A stretch of DNA of 64,000 bases from Buxus sempervirens (Eukaryota; Streptophyta; Magnoliopsida; Buxales; Buxaceae), in the NCBI GenBank assembly GCA_947561395.2, contig OX387185.1:46448602-46512601 (forward strand), in the 5' to 3' direction. Every line of letters begins with the position of its first letter. The stretch's first letter is position 1. The translations under genes were made by a program, and so were the position numbers. Positions 46,886-55,722 of the stretch are shown here, piece by piece. Under the pieces are notes generated by a model. It saw nothing but the letters and a program-made list of their open reading frames with translations. It ran no database searches and was not told where the DNA came from.

Positions 46886-47172
46886 TGTTAAGGAATATAT
46901 TAAATATATAAAAGTTCACCCCTACTATCAGCTTAAGCTTTTAGTAGGAACGGTGTTCTATATGGTATCAAAGCCTTAGGCAAACGCCAGGTCCTGGGTT
47001 CAAACCTCCACTCCACCCGTTGAAAAAAAAAAAAATATTCCACGTGTAGGGTCTCCCTAAAATGGGTTTGAGTCCAGCCCATACGTGAGGGGGAGTGTTA
47101 AGGAATATATTAAATATACAAAGTTCACCCCCAACTATCAGCTTGAGCTTTTAGTAGGAACGGTGTTCTATA
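46886..47172 (+). mobile_element. TRIM, + strand copy in a head-to-head cluster
   Basis: A miniature LTR fossil of the same family as 33613-33912: two terminal repeats of about 77 bp (46886-46962 and 47096-47172), a tRNA-Met-type primer site and a purine tract. The two repeats differ at a few positions, so it looks older than the 33613 copy. Confidence 0.75.
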
Positions 47173-47555
47173 CACTCCCCCTCACGTGTGGGCCGAACTC
47201 AAACCCATTTTTAGGGGATCCATTTTAGGGAGGCTCAACACATGGAATATTTTTTTTCTCAACGGGTGGAGTGGAGGTTTGAACCCAGGACCTGGCGTTT
47301 GCCTAAGGCTCTGATACCATGTAGAACACCGTTCCTTCTAAAAGCTCAAGCTGATAGTAGAAGTGAACTTTATGTATTTAATATATTCCTTAACACTCCC
47401 CCTCACGTGTGGGCCGGACTCAAACCCATTTTTTAGGGAGGCCCTACACGTGGAATATTTTTGCTTAACGGGTGGAGTGAAGGTTTGAACCCAGGACCTG
47501 GCACTTGCCTAAGGCTCCGATACCATGTAGAACACCATTCTTACTAAAAGCTCAA
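47173..47555 (-). mobile_element. tandem TRIM units sharing repeats, - strand, incomplete
   Basis: Immediately abutting the + strand copy there is internal sequence (47173-47319), a terminal repeat (47320-47395), a second internal sequence (47396-47525) and a partial terminal repeat (47526-47555), all in the opposite orientation. This is a broken fossil array produced by unequal recombination or nested insertion of TRIMs. Confidence 0.7.
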
Positions 47556-47894
47556 ATAGTGACTCACCTGCTTAGCAATGGCTGGAGTTTTGGGGACTTC
47601 TGCCTTAAGAATTTTGATTTGGAAGTAGGTGTTGCATTGGTTCATGGTACTGTTCTTAATCATCGAGTTACTTTAAAAGGCTCTGATGAAATTGTACCTA
47701 AAACTCCATCGATTGATAGAAAGTTGCCTGAGAGGAGCCAGTCTACAAAAAGTCATGCCGAGTACCGTATTTCAACTACAGGGGATGAGGAATGGTCAGC
47801 CCTTGAAGGTGTTACGAGGGTGAATAGCCTGCTAAACCTTCCCAGATTCTTAACCAATGATAACATAGCAAACAGCCGGAGAAAGTGGTTCTAA
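47556..47894 (+). pseudogene. unrecognised gene fragment or terminal exon
   Basis: An open frame starting right where the TRIM array stops reads VTHLLSNGWSFGDFCLKNFD, EVGVALVHGTVLNHRV, then VPKTPSIDRKLPERSQSTKS and ends NIANSRRKWF with a stop. Composition and codon use look like coding sequence, but I do not recognise the family, and there is no start codon context. It could be the last exon of a host gene interrupted by the TRIM array, or a fragment carried by the Helitron ending at 48442. Function unknown. Confidence 0.35.
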
Positions 47895-48417
47895 AACATC
47901 GAGCACCGTCAACTCCCATTTCTATGCTTAGGTTCCTTGCTCAGAGCAAAAACAATAGAATCCTGTGAGAATGAACAATTCATTGCCCCTTGGATGTAGC
48001 ACAAATATGTTGTAATGGCGAAGTTCCAAGCTGTAGAGAGTAGATGGATGTCATGCCTACTCCTATTGCTCATTTTTATGAAACCTTCATCAGCTAAAAT
48101 TCCTTATTGGGTTTGACGTCTAAATTGATGAAAGTGGAGAATGATATAAAATTCATATGACTCTGGTGCTTCTTCATGCCTTACAGGGTTGAGGACTATG
48201 TATTATAAATTATTTTGCTTTTGTTTGAAGTTATATAAAATAGTTTACTGATCAGTTGTTTAAGCAATTGACCAATGTGCCCGTGAATACCCTTAATCCT
48301 CAAGAATAACTACCATTTAATTCAATCTAGTTTTCATGTCTACATTGTTTGTTTACTAGGAGAGGTAGACTTATACTGTTGCAAAAGGATTTCACCCTCT
48401 TTCAAATTACGTATGTG

Positions 48418-48442
48418 CAGTATTGCACGTGCACTCCGCTAG
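48418..48442 (+). mobile_element. Helitron 3' terminus
   Basis: TGTGCAGTATTGCACGTGCA, which folds as a hairpin, is followed by CTCCG, CTAG and then T. This is a canonical Helitron 3' end. The corresponding 5' end upstream was not found, so the element length is unknown. Confidence 0.6.
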
Positions 48443-48639
48443 TCTTAATAATGTGAGGAATGGTTTTTTTGGAAAGTTGCACATTTTGCTTGGCACGCTT
48501 CCCAAGGGAATGCCTCTCAAATATAGGATAGGTTGACGGTTACCTCCCTTTTACTTGGTTATAAATATAACCTGTACGTGCACGTATGCATGCACTTGCG
48601 CGTGCAAACACACCCTCACACATGCGCCTAGCACAAACC

Positions 48640-48985
48640 AAGGCCTCGTTTGGTCTTCATTTTGAATTAAGAACTCATTGCAAGAATGAGTTGGGAGAGG
48701 GTTGGTTGGAAGTTTGGTTGAGCCCTTTCATTTTTGTTAAAGAATTAAATATTATAAATTTTCCACTGTTCTAATTTCTAAAATCTTTTTTTTTATAATT
48801 TTTTCTTTTTTTCTCAACGAAAATGTTTTATAGAAGATTCCAAATATGTCCTCTAATGGAAAAATTAACATTCATTGTAATTAAACCCATTTCTAATGTG
48901 CTAACCAAATCAACCATTGTTTTTCCCTTGGAATTCATTCCAAACCTTGAAATGCATTTCCAAAATGAACACTACACGAGGCATA
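48640..48985. mobile_element. MITE with ATGAGTT-rich arms, copy 2
   Basis: The ends are GCCTCGTTTGGTCTTCATTT and, from the right, GCCTCGTGTAGTGTTCATTT. Internal AACTCATTGCAAGAATGAGT matches the element at about 5636-6056. Target duplication unclear. Confidence 0.6.
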
Positions 48986-49738
48986 ATTTGCGTTAAGAAT
49001 GCGATTCCACCAATTTTGTTGTCAACTAAGGCTGTGTTTGGGGTTACTTAAAAAATGATTTAATAAGCCATAAGTTGAAATTAAGTGCTTAATCAAGCAA
49101 TCCCAAATGCCTAAAAGTCTTGATTTCACAGTAGAAGACTGAGAAAGTGAGCCAAACCACCCCAAATCCGGTCTCCATCAAAGGCATGCTGAATGATCTT
49201 ACATTTAGCTAGATCAATGCATGAAATATTACTAGAACCGGTCTTGTTTTAAAGCATTTAATTAAAGTCAATGGAAGAGAACTGAGTTAGATGATGGTCT
49301 TAGAGGTTGGTGGAAAATTGTCCAATACTCTAATAGAAAGTCAGATGTCATCAAATATTTAATTAGCGAAAAAAATAAGTGAAAGACCACAGCAATTTCT
49401 TGTGTAGAGCATTCAAAGTCATCAAAGGAAGAGAAATGGGTTAGATGATCTCCCAAAGGCTGGTGGAGAGTAGTGAGTTGTCTAATAATTAGATAGATGA
49501 AAATACTTCTGATTGCAATACTTGTCAAATTCATCATCAGAAATCATCAAAACTTAAAAGTTTAATTATATGTTCTTCATAACACGTAATAAAATCTGTA
49601 CAATATAGAAGAGAATCAAAAAGCCGACAAATCTGCTCCTTGTGGCTCAAATTGATCATCTTTTGCATCAGATAAATGATTGTTGCACCCTTTCAATCCA
49701 AATTAACAAACTCAAAAAGCAAATATACTTGTGTTCAT
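48986..49738. other. intergenic, nothing recognised
   Basis: It contains two partly similar segments near 49262-49320 and 49425-49480 (a GAGAGAACTGAGTTAGATGA-like block and a GGTTGGTGGA block). Otherwise nothing recognised; it includes the 3' flank of the - strand peptide gene. Confidence 0.45.
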
Positions 49739-50047
49739 TCAATTGTGAGGTATGGAGTCCACCAATGAATTTTGCCTCTTGGATGGACCAGAAGGAGGGA
49801 TTGGACTTCCTTTGGGGAGAAAGTTGAACACCCAGCCTCGAGATGGAAAACCCATTTCATGCTTTCGCCGATGAAGCTTCAAACGATCTGAGTTCTTCAA
49901 AAATCCGTCGGTGGCGACCACTGTACCTGCTGATCGAGTAGCTGTGCAGGACCCATTAAGAAAGAGGAGGACAACAAGGAGAAGGCAACATAAAAGATGA
50001 ACAGGCCTAGGATTAGAACATGAAGAAGCAAAGGGAGAAGAACCCAT
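49739..50047 (-). CDS. IDL: IDA-LIKE secreted signalling peptide precursor
   Basis: A 102-residue intronless frame on the - strand, ATG at 50047 and TGA at 49739-49741. A hydrophobic signal peptide core (HLLCCLLLVVLLFLNGSC, about 17-34) precedes a variable basic region. The conserved EPIP motif then lies at about 71-93: GWVFNFLPKG followed by SPIPPSGPSKRQN. Unlike IDA itself, nine residues follow the final Asn. IDA/IDL peptides are cut out, hydroxylated on Pro and perceived by HAESA/HSL receptor kinases with SERK co-receptors to drive abscission and related cell separation. Here the C-terminal His of the common KRHN is Gln. The function of this paralogue is inferred only from the family. Confidence 0.88.
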   Translation of the reverse strand: MGSSPFASSCSNPRPVHLLCCLLLVVLLFLNGSCTATRSAGTVVATDGFLKNSDRLKLHRRKHEMGFPSRGWVFNFLPKGSPIPPSGPSKRQNSLVDSIPHN

Positions 50048-50557
50048 ATAAGAGTTTGAAATTGTGGGAGTTTTTGAGTGCAGTGATCTTCTGAAGAGGA
50101 GGGGCTGTTATATCTTATATGTGCATGAGAAGAAGAAAAATGGGGTTTGTAAAAGAGAAAGAAGAGAAAAATAAAATGAAGGCTAACTACTATTGAAATT
50201 GGATATCATCGCCACATGTCAATGGTTGAAAAAGAGTCTTAACAGTCCATGTTGGCGTCGATCGCCTGATTTTCTTTTGAAGGTATTGCACTTCCTCACC
50301 AAAACAAATTTCTTTTGATAATACAGATTTCAGTTCCTGAAACCAGAGAGTTTGACCTTTTGGGCCAACATGGCCTTTAGACCCAAGTGATTGGTTTAAC
50401 GAGCCTGTCCAACCAACAGAGGAGTTGGTTCCAACAAAGGAGTTGGTTCAAAGGCTCTGCTGACTCTACTGGTTCACACAGGGTTGATGAGTTTTCTAGC
50501 TTTAAATGGCTTACCTGGGTTGATCCATTCCATGTTTAAGGTTGAATCTGATTTGAT
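50048..50557. other. 5' flank of the IDA-LIKE gene
   Basis: The likely promoter and leader of the peptide gene on the - strand (50048-50250), then DNA with no recognised element. Confidence 0.45.
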
Positions 50558-50920
50558 GTTTTGCGTGTGAAAGCTTCTATTCAAATCAATGGGGTCCATA
50601 TTAGAAGAAGATTTCTAAATTTGTTGCCAACCCCTAGATGACCTCTCAATGACGATGAACCGGGGCAAAGTGATGGAAGCTGTGAATCCTAGAGGAATAT
50701 TTTAGTCATGAAATGGATTGAAAATTTTTTAAATAAAAATAAAAATAGAACAGAAAAAATTATATTAATACATTAAACTGAAGATAAATAGTTATAGTAA
50801 GAAGGTATCGTGTATAAGAAGCTCAAAAAAGATTACTGTGAATTATTGGTAATAGTTGATATACAATTTATTATTTTATAAGCAAATAATTAATAGTACG
50901 TACGTCCAACATATAAATTA
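50558..50920 (+). repeat. dispersed repeat, copy 1 (pairs with 55101-55481)
   Basis: Starting GATGTTTTGCGTGTGAAAGC, it shares most of its length with 55101-55481 in the same orientation (ATTCAAATCAATGGGGTCCA, GTGATGGAAGCTGTGAATCC, CATTAAACTGAAGATAAATA). Both copies end at the 3' end of a mini-Helitron. Origin unknown; probably the remnant of a larger repeat. Confidence 0.75.
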
Positions 50921-51131
50921 CTAGCTCGTGGCATCTACAATACTGAACATAGCAAATTACAAAACACACTTTTGTGGGACCCACTTGGGAAGAACACTAC
51001 AGTAAATTACACGTTGTTCGGTTCTGTTGATGTGGCATAACAAATCAGTAAGATAGGGAGGTAAGTGGGGTATTTCGGGCATAGATTACCAAACCAGAAT
51101 CTTGACAATTCCCTTTATATATTAGTATAGA
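50921..51131 (-). mobile_element. complete mini-Helitron (211 bp)
   Basis: On the - strand it begins TCTATACTAATATATAAAGG (5' TC end at 51131) and ends TATGTTCAGTATTGTAGATG, then a few bases later CTAG (50921-50924). The flanks are A and T, as expected for insertion at AT without duplication. A hairpin precedes the 3' CTAG. It is non-autonomous and non-coding. Confidence 0.75.
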
Positions 51132-52337
51132 TAAACAAAAACTAAAAACCTTTAGTATGAAAATTTGTAGTTATTTTGTGTATAGTTGGAGGATGTATTA
51201 AGGTTAAAGAAATTTTGTAGTTATTTTGTGTGGTGGGGGGATGTATTAAGGTTTAAAAAAATTGCATTCAGCATACTGTTCACCAAAAAAGAGTAACTGG
51301 TTGTTGATATGTACCCTATTTTTTTATTTTTTTTTTCCAGTGTTGGCTTATTATTCTTCGTTTGCCAAACATCATGGACTATCAGAAGAACAAACTCAAA
51401 ACAGAGCAGGCCAGGAGACAGATGGTTGGAACAATTCAAGGAACCAAGAAAATGAAAGAGGAAATGGTTGCTTTGTTTTCATACATTTTCCTCGTTTGTT
51501 ATATTAAGTTTTTGTTGGGAAACTTCATGAAAATTAAGAAACCAAAAAGGTTGGTTATCAGTTTGAAATAATCAGTTTCGGTGCATTTTTCTATACAAAA
51601 TGAAGGTTAATTATTTCAAAGTCCACTAATAAATGAGTTAGAACAATGGAAGAGGTACCTGAACATTATAAAATTAAGCCTTACTGTATCACCATCCTTG
51701 AAAATTTGGCAATGCTTCGGTGGGCAGGACTTCTGAAATCGATTCCATTATCAATTTAAAAGTGGGATTTGTTTCTTAAATTGATTATTGAGGTCTATAT
51801 GATTACAGCGTATATGTAACCAATGTTCACTTTGCCTTGATAATTATGAAATAAGAAAATCAGAAAGGAGAAATCTAAGCAACAGCAGTAGCGACTGCGC
51901 AACAAAACCGTACTGAATTTTCAGCAGTGTTCCGGCGAGCGTTGGCCTTGATGCCGCTCCCATCAAAGGTGTTTCGCGGTAACCCTTTTGATCAACTGGA
52001 GTGCTTTGGAACGCAATCCATATGTGAGGGCTTTTAGAGGATACTCTTCTCCGCGGTAGGCTCCGGGAGTTGCTTGAGAGGGAGAAAGCAGAGGACGAAT
52101 GGGAGAGAAAATGAAGCCCAAATACCCATTTTATGCTGATGGGTGGATATACTGAATGTCTACGGAGATAACAAATTGCGATGTTGCTTGAGGGCTTTGA
52201 GAAGATGTGGAAATATTCTTTGATTCTAATTTCCTTTTTTTATTTTTTTCCAAACTTTGTCTTCCACAAATAAAACAATCCCAACATATAACCACCTTTC
52301 ACTTTTAAATTGAAACCCTACAGCTTTCCCTCTCATA
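51132..52337. other. intergenic, nothing recognised
   Basis: No exon with family motifs was found. 51180-51260 has a short tandem duplication (AAATTTTGTAGTTATTTTGT block). A GC-richer patch at 51880-52140 may be a fragment of a 5' leader or an exon relic. Confidence 0.45.
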
Positions 52338-52345
52338 CTTGCAGT

Positions 52346-53368
52346 TGGGGTTGCTAAACGGGCTGGCCCGGCACGGCCTAGGCTCGTTTAGCGCAGGTGT
52401 GGCCTGGCGGGCCGCGGCACGCCCGACCCGTTTTCTCTAAACCCCAGGCACGGTGAGCCTGGGTATTAAATTGTTTTTTTTTTAAAACCAAAGAAAATTA
52501 GAAAAAAATAGTAAAAAATCACAAAATTCTGAAAAATATGTTTATTATTCATAAAATTGTCTTACACATATTGGGATAGATTTTGCTAAAAAATATATAA
52601 ATAAATTAATTATTAAAAGTACAAGTATAACTTTGCAAATTGATTTTTTTTTTTAAAACCAAGGAAAATTAGAAAAAAATAGTAAAAAATCACAAAAAAA
52701 TTCTGAAAAATATTTTTATTATTCACAAAATTTTCTTATATATATTGAGATAGCTTTTGCTCAAAAAATATAAATAAATAAATTATTACAAGTACAACTT
52801 TGCAAATACAACATTAGTAACCTGATTTATAACTTTCTTAGAGTCTTGTTAAAATTTTGGCCAATGGTCGGCCTAGAGACCCCCCATGTAAGCACTCTAC
52901 CGAGTCTACCAGCCATTAGCCAAAACTTTGAACAAGACTCTAATAAAGTAAGAAGAGAAGAGTAAGAGATTATAGAAGAGGTGTGATTTGAAGTGGGAAG
53001 GGTTAGACATATTTATAGAAAGCCAAAAGTGGTTTTTTACCACCTCTATCCTCTAATATGACTGTTATTTGGCAGTTGGAAAGGTGGAAAGGTAATTTAT
53101 AGTCAATTACAACCCTACCCCCCTAATATGATTTTTATATAGTTGTTTGGGGGGGGGTGGGGGGCTAGCCCTCGACGTGCCGGGTAGGCCGACACTAGCG
53201 GGTCGACACGCAAGCAGCTTGCTTAGACGCTGGCCCGTGTCGCCCATGTGCCAGGCATGCACGGTCCGCCGGTCCGCGTGCCCTAGCAAGCCGTGCCTAA
53301 ACAGGCCGCATGCTCGGTTAGGTGGGGGCGGGGCGTACCAGGCCGGCACGGCCCAATAAGCATCCCTA
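52346..53368. mobile_element. non-autonomous hAT element, 1.0 kb
   Basis: Identical 8-bp CTTGCAGT copies (52338-52345 and 53369-53376) flank inverted ends of the form TGGGGTTGCTAAACGGGCTG and (from the right) TAGGGATGCTTATTGGGC. These are followed by GC-rich subterminal GGCCCGGCACGGC motifs on both sides. The middle has an internal direct duplication (about 52460-52630 and 52640-52800). No transposase. Confidence 0.82.
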
Positions 53369-53397
53369 CTTGCAGTTCTGCACATGCACCCTCCTAG
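53369..53397 (+). mobile_element. Helitron 3' terminus interrupted by the hAT element
   Basis: After removal of one CTTGCAGT copy, the sequence reads CATACTTGCAGTTCTGCACA, then TGCACCCTC, CTAG and T. TGCAGTTCTGCA is a perfect palindrome and CTAG-T is the Helitron end. The hAT element therefore landed in the terminal hairpin of an older Helitron lying to the left. The Helitron 5' end is not identified. Confidence 0.6.
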
Positions 53398-53758
53398 TTG
53401 GAGAAAATGTGAAGCAAAAGTGGGGTTTTGTACCGGAACTGAATGCTGAGAAGGAGGGCTTCTTCGGGAGATGGAGGATTCGCAGCAGAGGTTTTCTGAG
53501 AGAGAGGTTTGTATCATTCGTGAAGGGCTGCATTGTGAAGAAGACGAAGGGAAGGAGACGACGTGGAAGCTAGCAGTTGCAAAACGGAATGCTAGGTTGC
53601 AGAAGGCTTGAGGCTTTTTGACAATTATATCCCCGTTTTAATTAAACTTGGTGATACAGCATATGGGCGTTTATGGAATGATGAATATTTCACTTGGCAC
53701 TATTCCCAAGGGGCGGCTCGCTTTAAACATAGTACAAAGTATAATAGATCTGTAGATT

Positions 53759-53807
53759 GTCCCACATCGTCTGGGAACTTTCCGTTCCCAGCCTTTTCCC
53801 TATAAAA
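53759..53807 (+). promoter_or_regulatory. plant snRNA-type promoter: USE and TATA box
   Basis: GTCCCACATCG at 53759-53769 is an exact match to the plant upstream sequence element (RTCCCACATCG) of snRNA genes. TATAAAA starts at 53801, leaving 31 nt between them. This wider spacing is the RNA polymerase II type (U1, U2, U4, U5); the Pol III type (U6) is about 10 nt shorter. The expected start lies near 53825-53835. The sequence there does not begin like U1, U2, U4, U5, U6, U3, U11 or U12 as far as I can tell, so the transcript, if any, is unknown. Confidence 0.65.
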
Positions 53808-53829
53808 CTCGCACTTCTTTGTCCTTTTA

Positions 53830-54249
53830 AAGATTTTTAATTAATAAGATGGTTCGACCGCTTTAAACCATGTCTGGTTCAACCAAAGTAAATTTTGATT
53901 ATGTATTTTCAAAATTCGGTTAATTAACGACTTAACGTAAACTCTCCGTGCTAGATTTTTAATAACTTTGTCTATTCCTAGTTTCATTTAAATTCACGTT
54001 CTAGGGTTAATATCCAATAAGCGATATATTTTTTTTTCCTACAGATTCCGTTTTAGGGTAATGCACGGTGTTCTCGTCCAAACTCTCTCTCTCTACCTAG
54101 TCTTTCGTAACGAACGTGGAAGAGTCTCGCTTGGATCGCGCGCTCTCTTTGGAACAGGTGAGTGATCGAGCTCGAAGTTTGCTTAAAATCTTGAAAATTT
54201 TTGTTTAGAGATAATGTCCCCGGATGTCTTATATTTCATTACTCTTAAT
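53830..54249 (+). other. region downstream of the snRNA-type promoter
   Basis: No recognised RNA gene. A donor-like site GGAACAG|GTGAGTGATC at about 54157 follows a GC-richer stretch (54060-54156) that could be a non-coding first exon. No protein motif was seen. Confidence 0.4.
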
Positions 54250-55030
54250 GGTTTCTTGTATCTATGATCTTTGATTTCTCTTCAATCGCATTACGATTCT
54301 ATCGTTCAAGGATCCATAATAGTTTAATCTTCCAAGGGATAGACTCCATTGGCTTTCTTTTGTGGTTTAAAATTTTGGATTACTCTATCAAGGATCCATA
54401 ATAGTTTAATCTTCCAAGGGATAGACTCCATTGGCTTTCTTTTGTGGTTTAAAATTTTGGATTAGTGTATCTACGAAACTCGTAGCAGTGGTGTAATGCA
54501 GATGTCTTATATTTCACTAGTACTTAGTACCTAGTATTCATTGGGCCTTCTTGAATTTTTTGGGATACTATTAAGGATTGGTTTTTGTTTGTTAAGGTTT
54601 GGTGATGACCGCACAGTGCAGTTCCGTCTTGTTTTGAGATGGTGGAATTGTTCTTATCTTTTTCGGCCGTGGACGTAGGCTAAAAGCCAAACCACTTACA
54701 TCTTGCGTGTTTTTTTGTGTTTTGTGTTTCTGTTGTTTTTTTCTTTCATCTCGTTTGTCTATTTCCTAACAAGTGGGTTTTCTTTCTTCTCCTTAGTGAA
54801 ATTTATTGGCTGTTTGTCTGAATCTTGATGAGTTTAAATTATTGATCATCTAGGTATGTTCTTTGGCCTAAAATTATAATCAAAATGTATAATTGGATAA
54901 GTCTCAGCATCAGTGGAGACTGATAAAAAATGTGGCAGAGATATTTTATTTGATTCGTCATTGTATTGGTTGATGATTGGTTGATATGCATTGATTTGGA
55001 GGCAAGGTCTAAAATTAAAACTTTAAACAA
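54250..55030 (+). repeat. duplicated copy of HAC-like intron 1 sequence
   Basis: Much of this stretch matches 58130-58690 in the same orientation (TATCTATGATCTTTGATTTC, GATAGACTCCATTGGCTTTC, GGTATGTTCTTTGGCCTAAA, GCAGAGATATTTTAT, GGTTGATATGCATTGATT). It is a segmental duplication with a spacing of about 3.7-3.9 kb and internal indels. It lacks the coding first exon found at 58013. Confidence 0.75.
54306..54469 (+). repeat. 82-bp tandem duplication
   Basis: 54306-54387 and 54388-54469 are nearly identical (starting TCAAGGATCCATAATAGTTT). The corresponding segment near 58200-58390 has only one copy and further changes. Confidence 0.85.
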
Positions 55031-55100
55031 TGCCATGAAGCAAATTAATTGATGATCTTTAAGTTCTTTCCTTCCTTTAAAAGGTTTTTTATTAATAAGC

Positions 55101-55481
55101 AGATGTTTTGCGTGTAAAGCTTTATTCAAATCAATGGGGTCCATTTTAGAAGAAGATTCCTAAATTTGTTGTCGACCGACTCGACCCCTAAATGACCTCT
55201 CAATGGGGGCACAATGATGGAAGCTGTGAATTCTAAAGGAATATTTTAGTCATGAAATAGATTGAATATTTTGTAAACAAAAAACAAAAATAGAACAATA
55301 AGAAATATATTAATACATTAAACTGAAGATAAATAATTATGCTAAGAAGGTATTTATGTGTAAAAAATATATATACGAAGCTTAAAAAAGATTATTGTAG
55401 ATTATTTATAATAGTTTATGTAAAATTAAATATTTTTTATAAGCAAATAATTAGTAGTACATACGTCTGACTTATAAATTA
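55101..55481 (+). repeat. dispersed repeat, copy 2 (pairs with 50558-50920)
   Basis: It matches 50558-50920 along its length in the same orientation and again runs into the 3' end of a mini-Helitron. It follows directly on the duplicated HAC-like intron segment. Confidence 0.75.
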
Positions 55482-55722
55482 CTAGCTGGTGGCATGTGCA
55501 ATACTGAACATATGCAATTGAAAAGGAGATATGAGTAATTGCTTGCTTGGGGCATATAAGGGCTTAAAAATTGTTTAAGGGTAAAAAAACAAAAAAAAAA
55601 AACCATGTTACCTTATCTAGCTGGGCATTATAAGGTTGTTTTGGGAAAAAAATTTATGTGTTTGACACGTTCTCATAGTACCACTGATTCTAGGATCAAA
55701 GGAAATGTATTCATAATATAGA
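55482..55722 (-). mobile_element. complete mini-Helitron (241 bp)
   Basis: On the - strand it starts TCTATATTATGAATACATTT at 55722 and ends TATGTTCAGTATTGCACATG, then CCACCAG and CTAG (55482-55485). It is flanked by A and T. The 3' 35 nt resemble the element at 50921, but the bodies differ. Confidence 0.68.

Noticed and set aside
46982-47012. tRNA-like B-box (GGGTTCAAACC) near a T-rich tract
   Set aside because: It belongs to the TRIM internal region and has no A-box or cloverleaf; it occurs in every TRIM copy.
53147-53573. GC-rich frames around 53100-53570 on both strands
   Set aside because: They cover the GC-rich subterminal arm of the hAT element and the Helitron end, with no recognisable domain.
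50558-55517. Direct repeats 4.5 kb apart taken as LTRs of one element
   Set aside because: There is no target duplication, no TG..CA ends, no primer site and no polyprotein motif between them. The right edges are explained by Helitron 3' ends.
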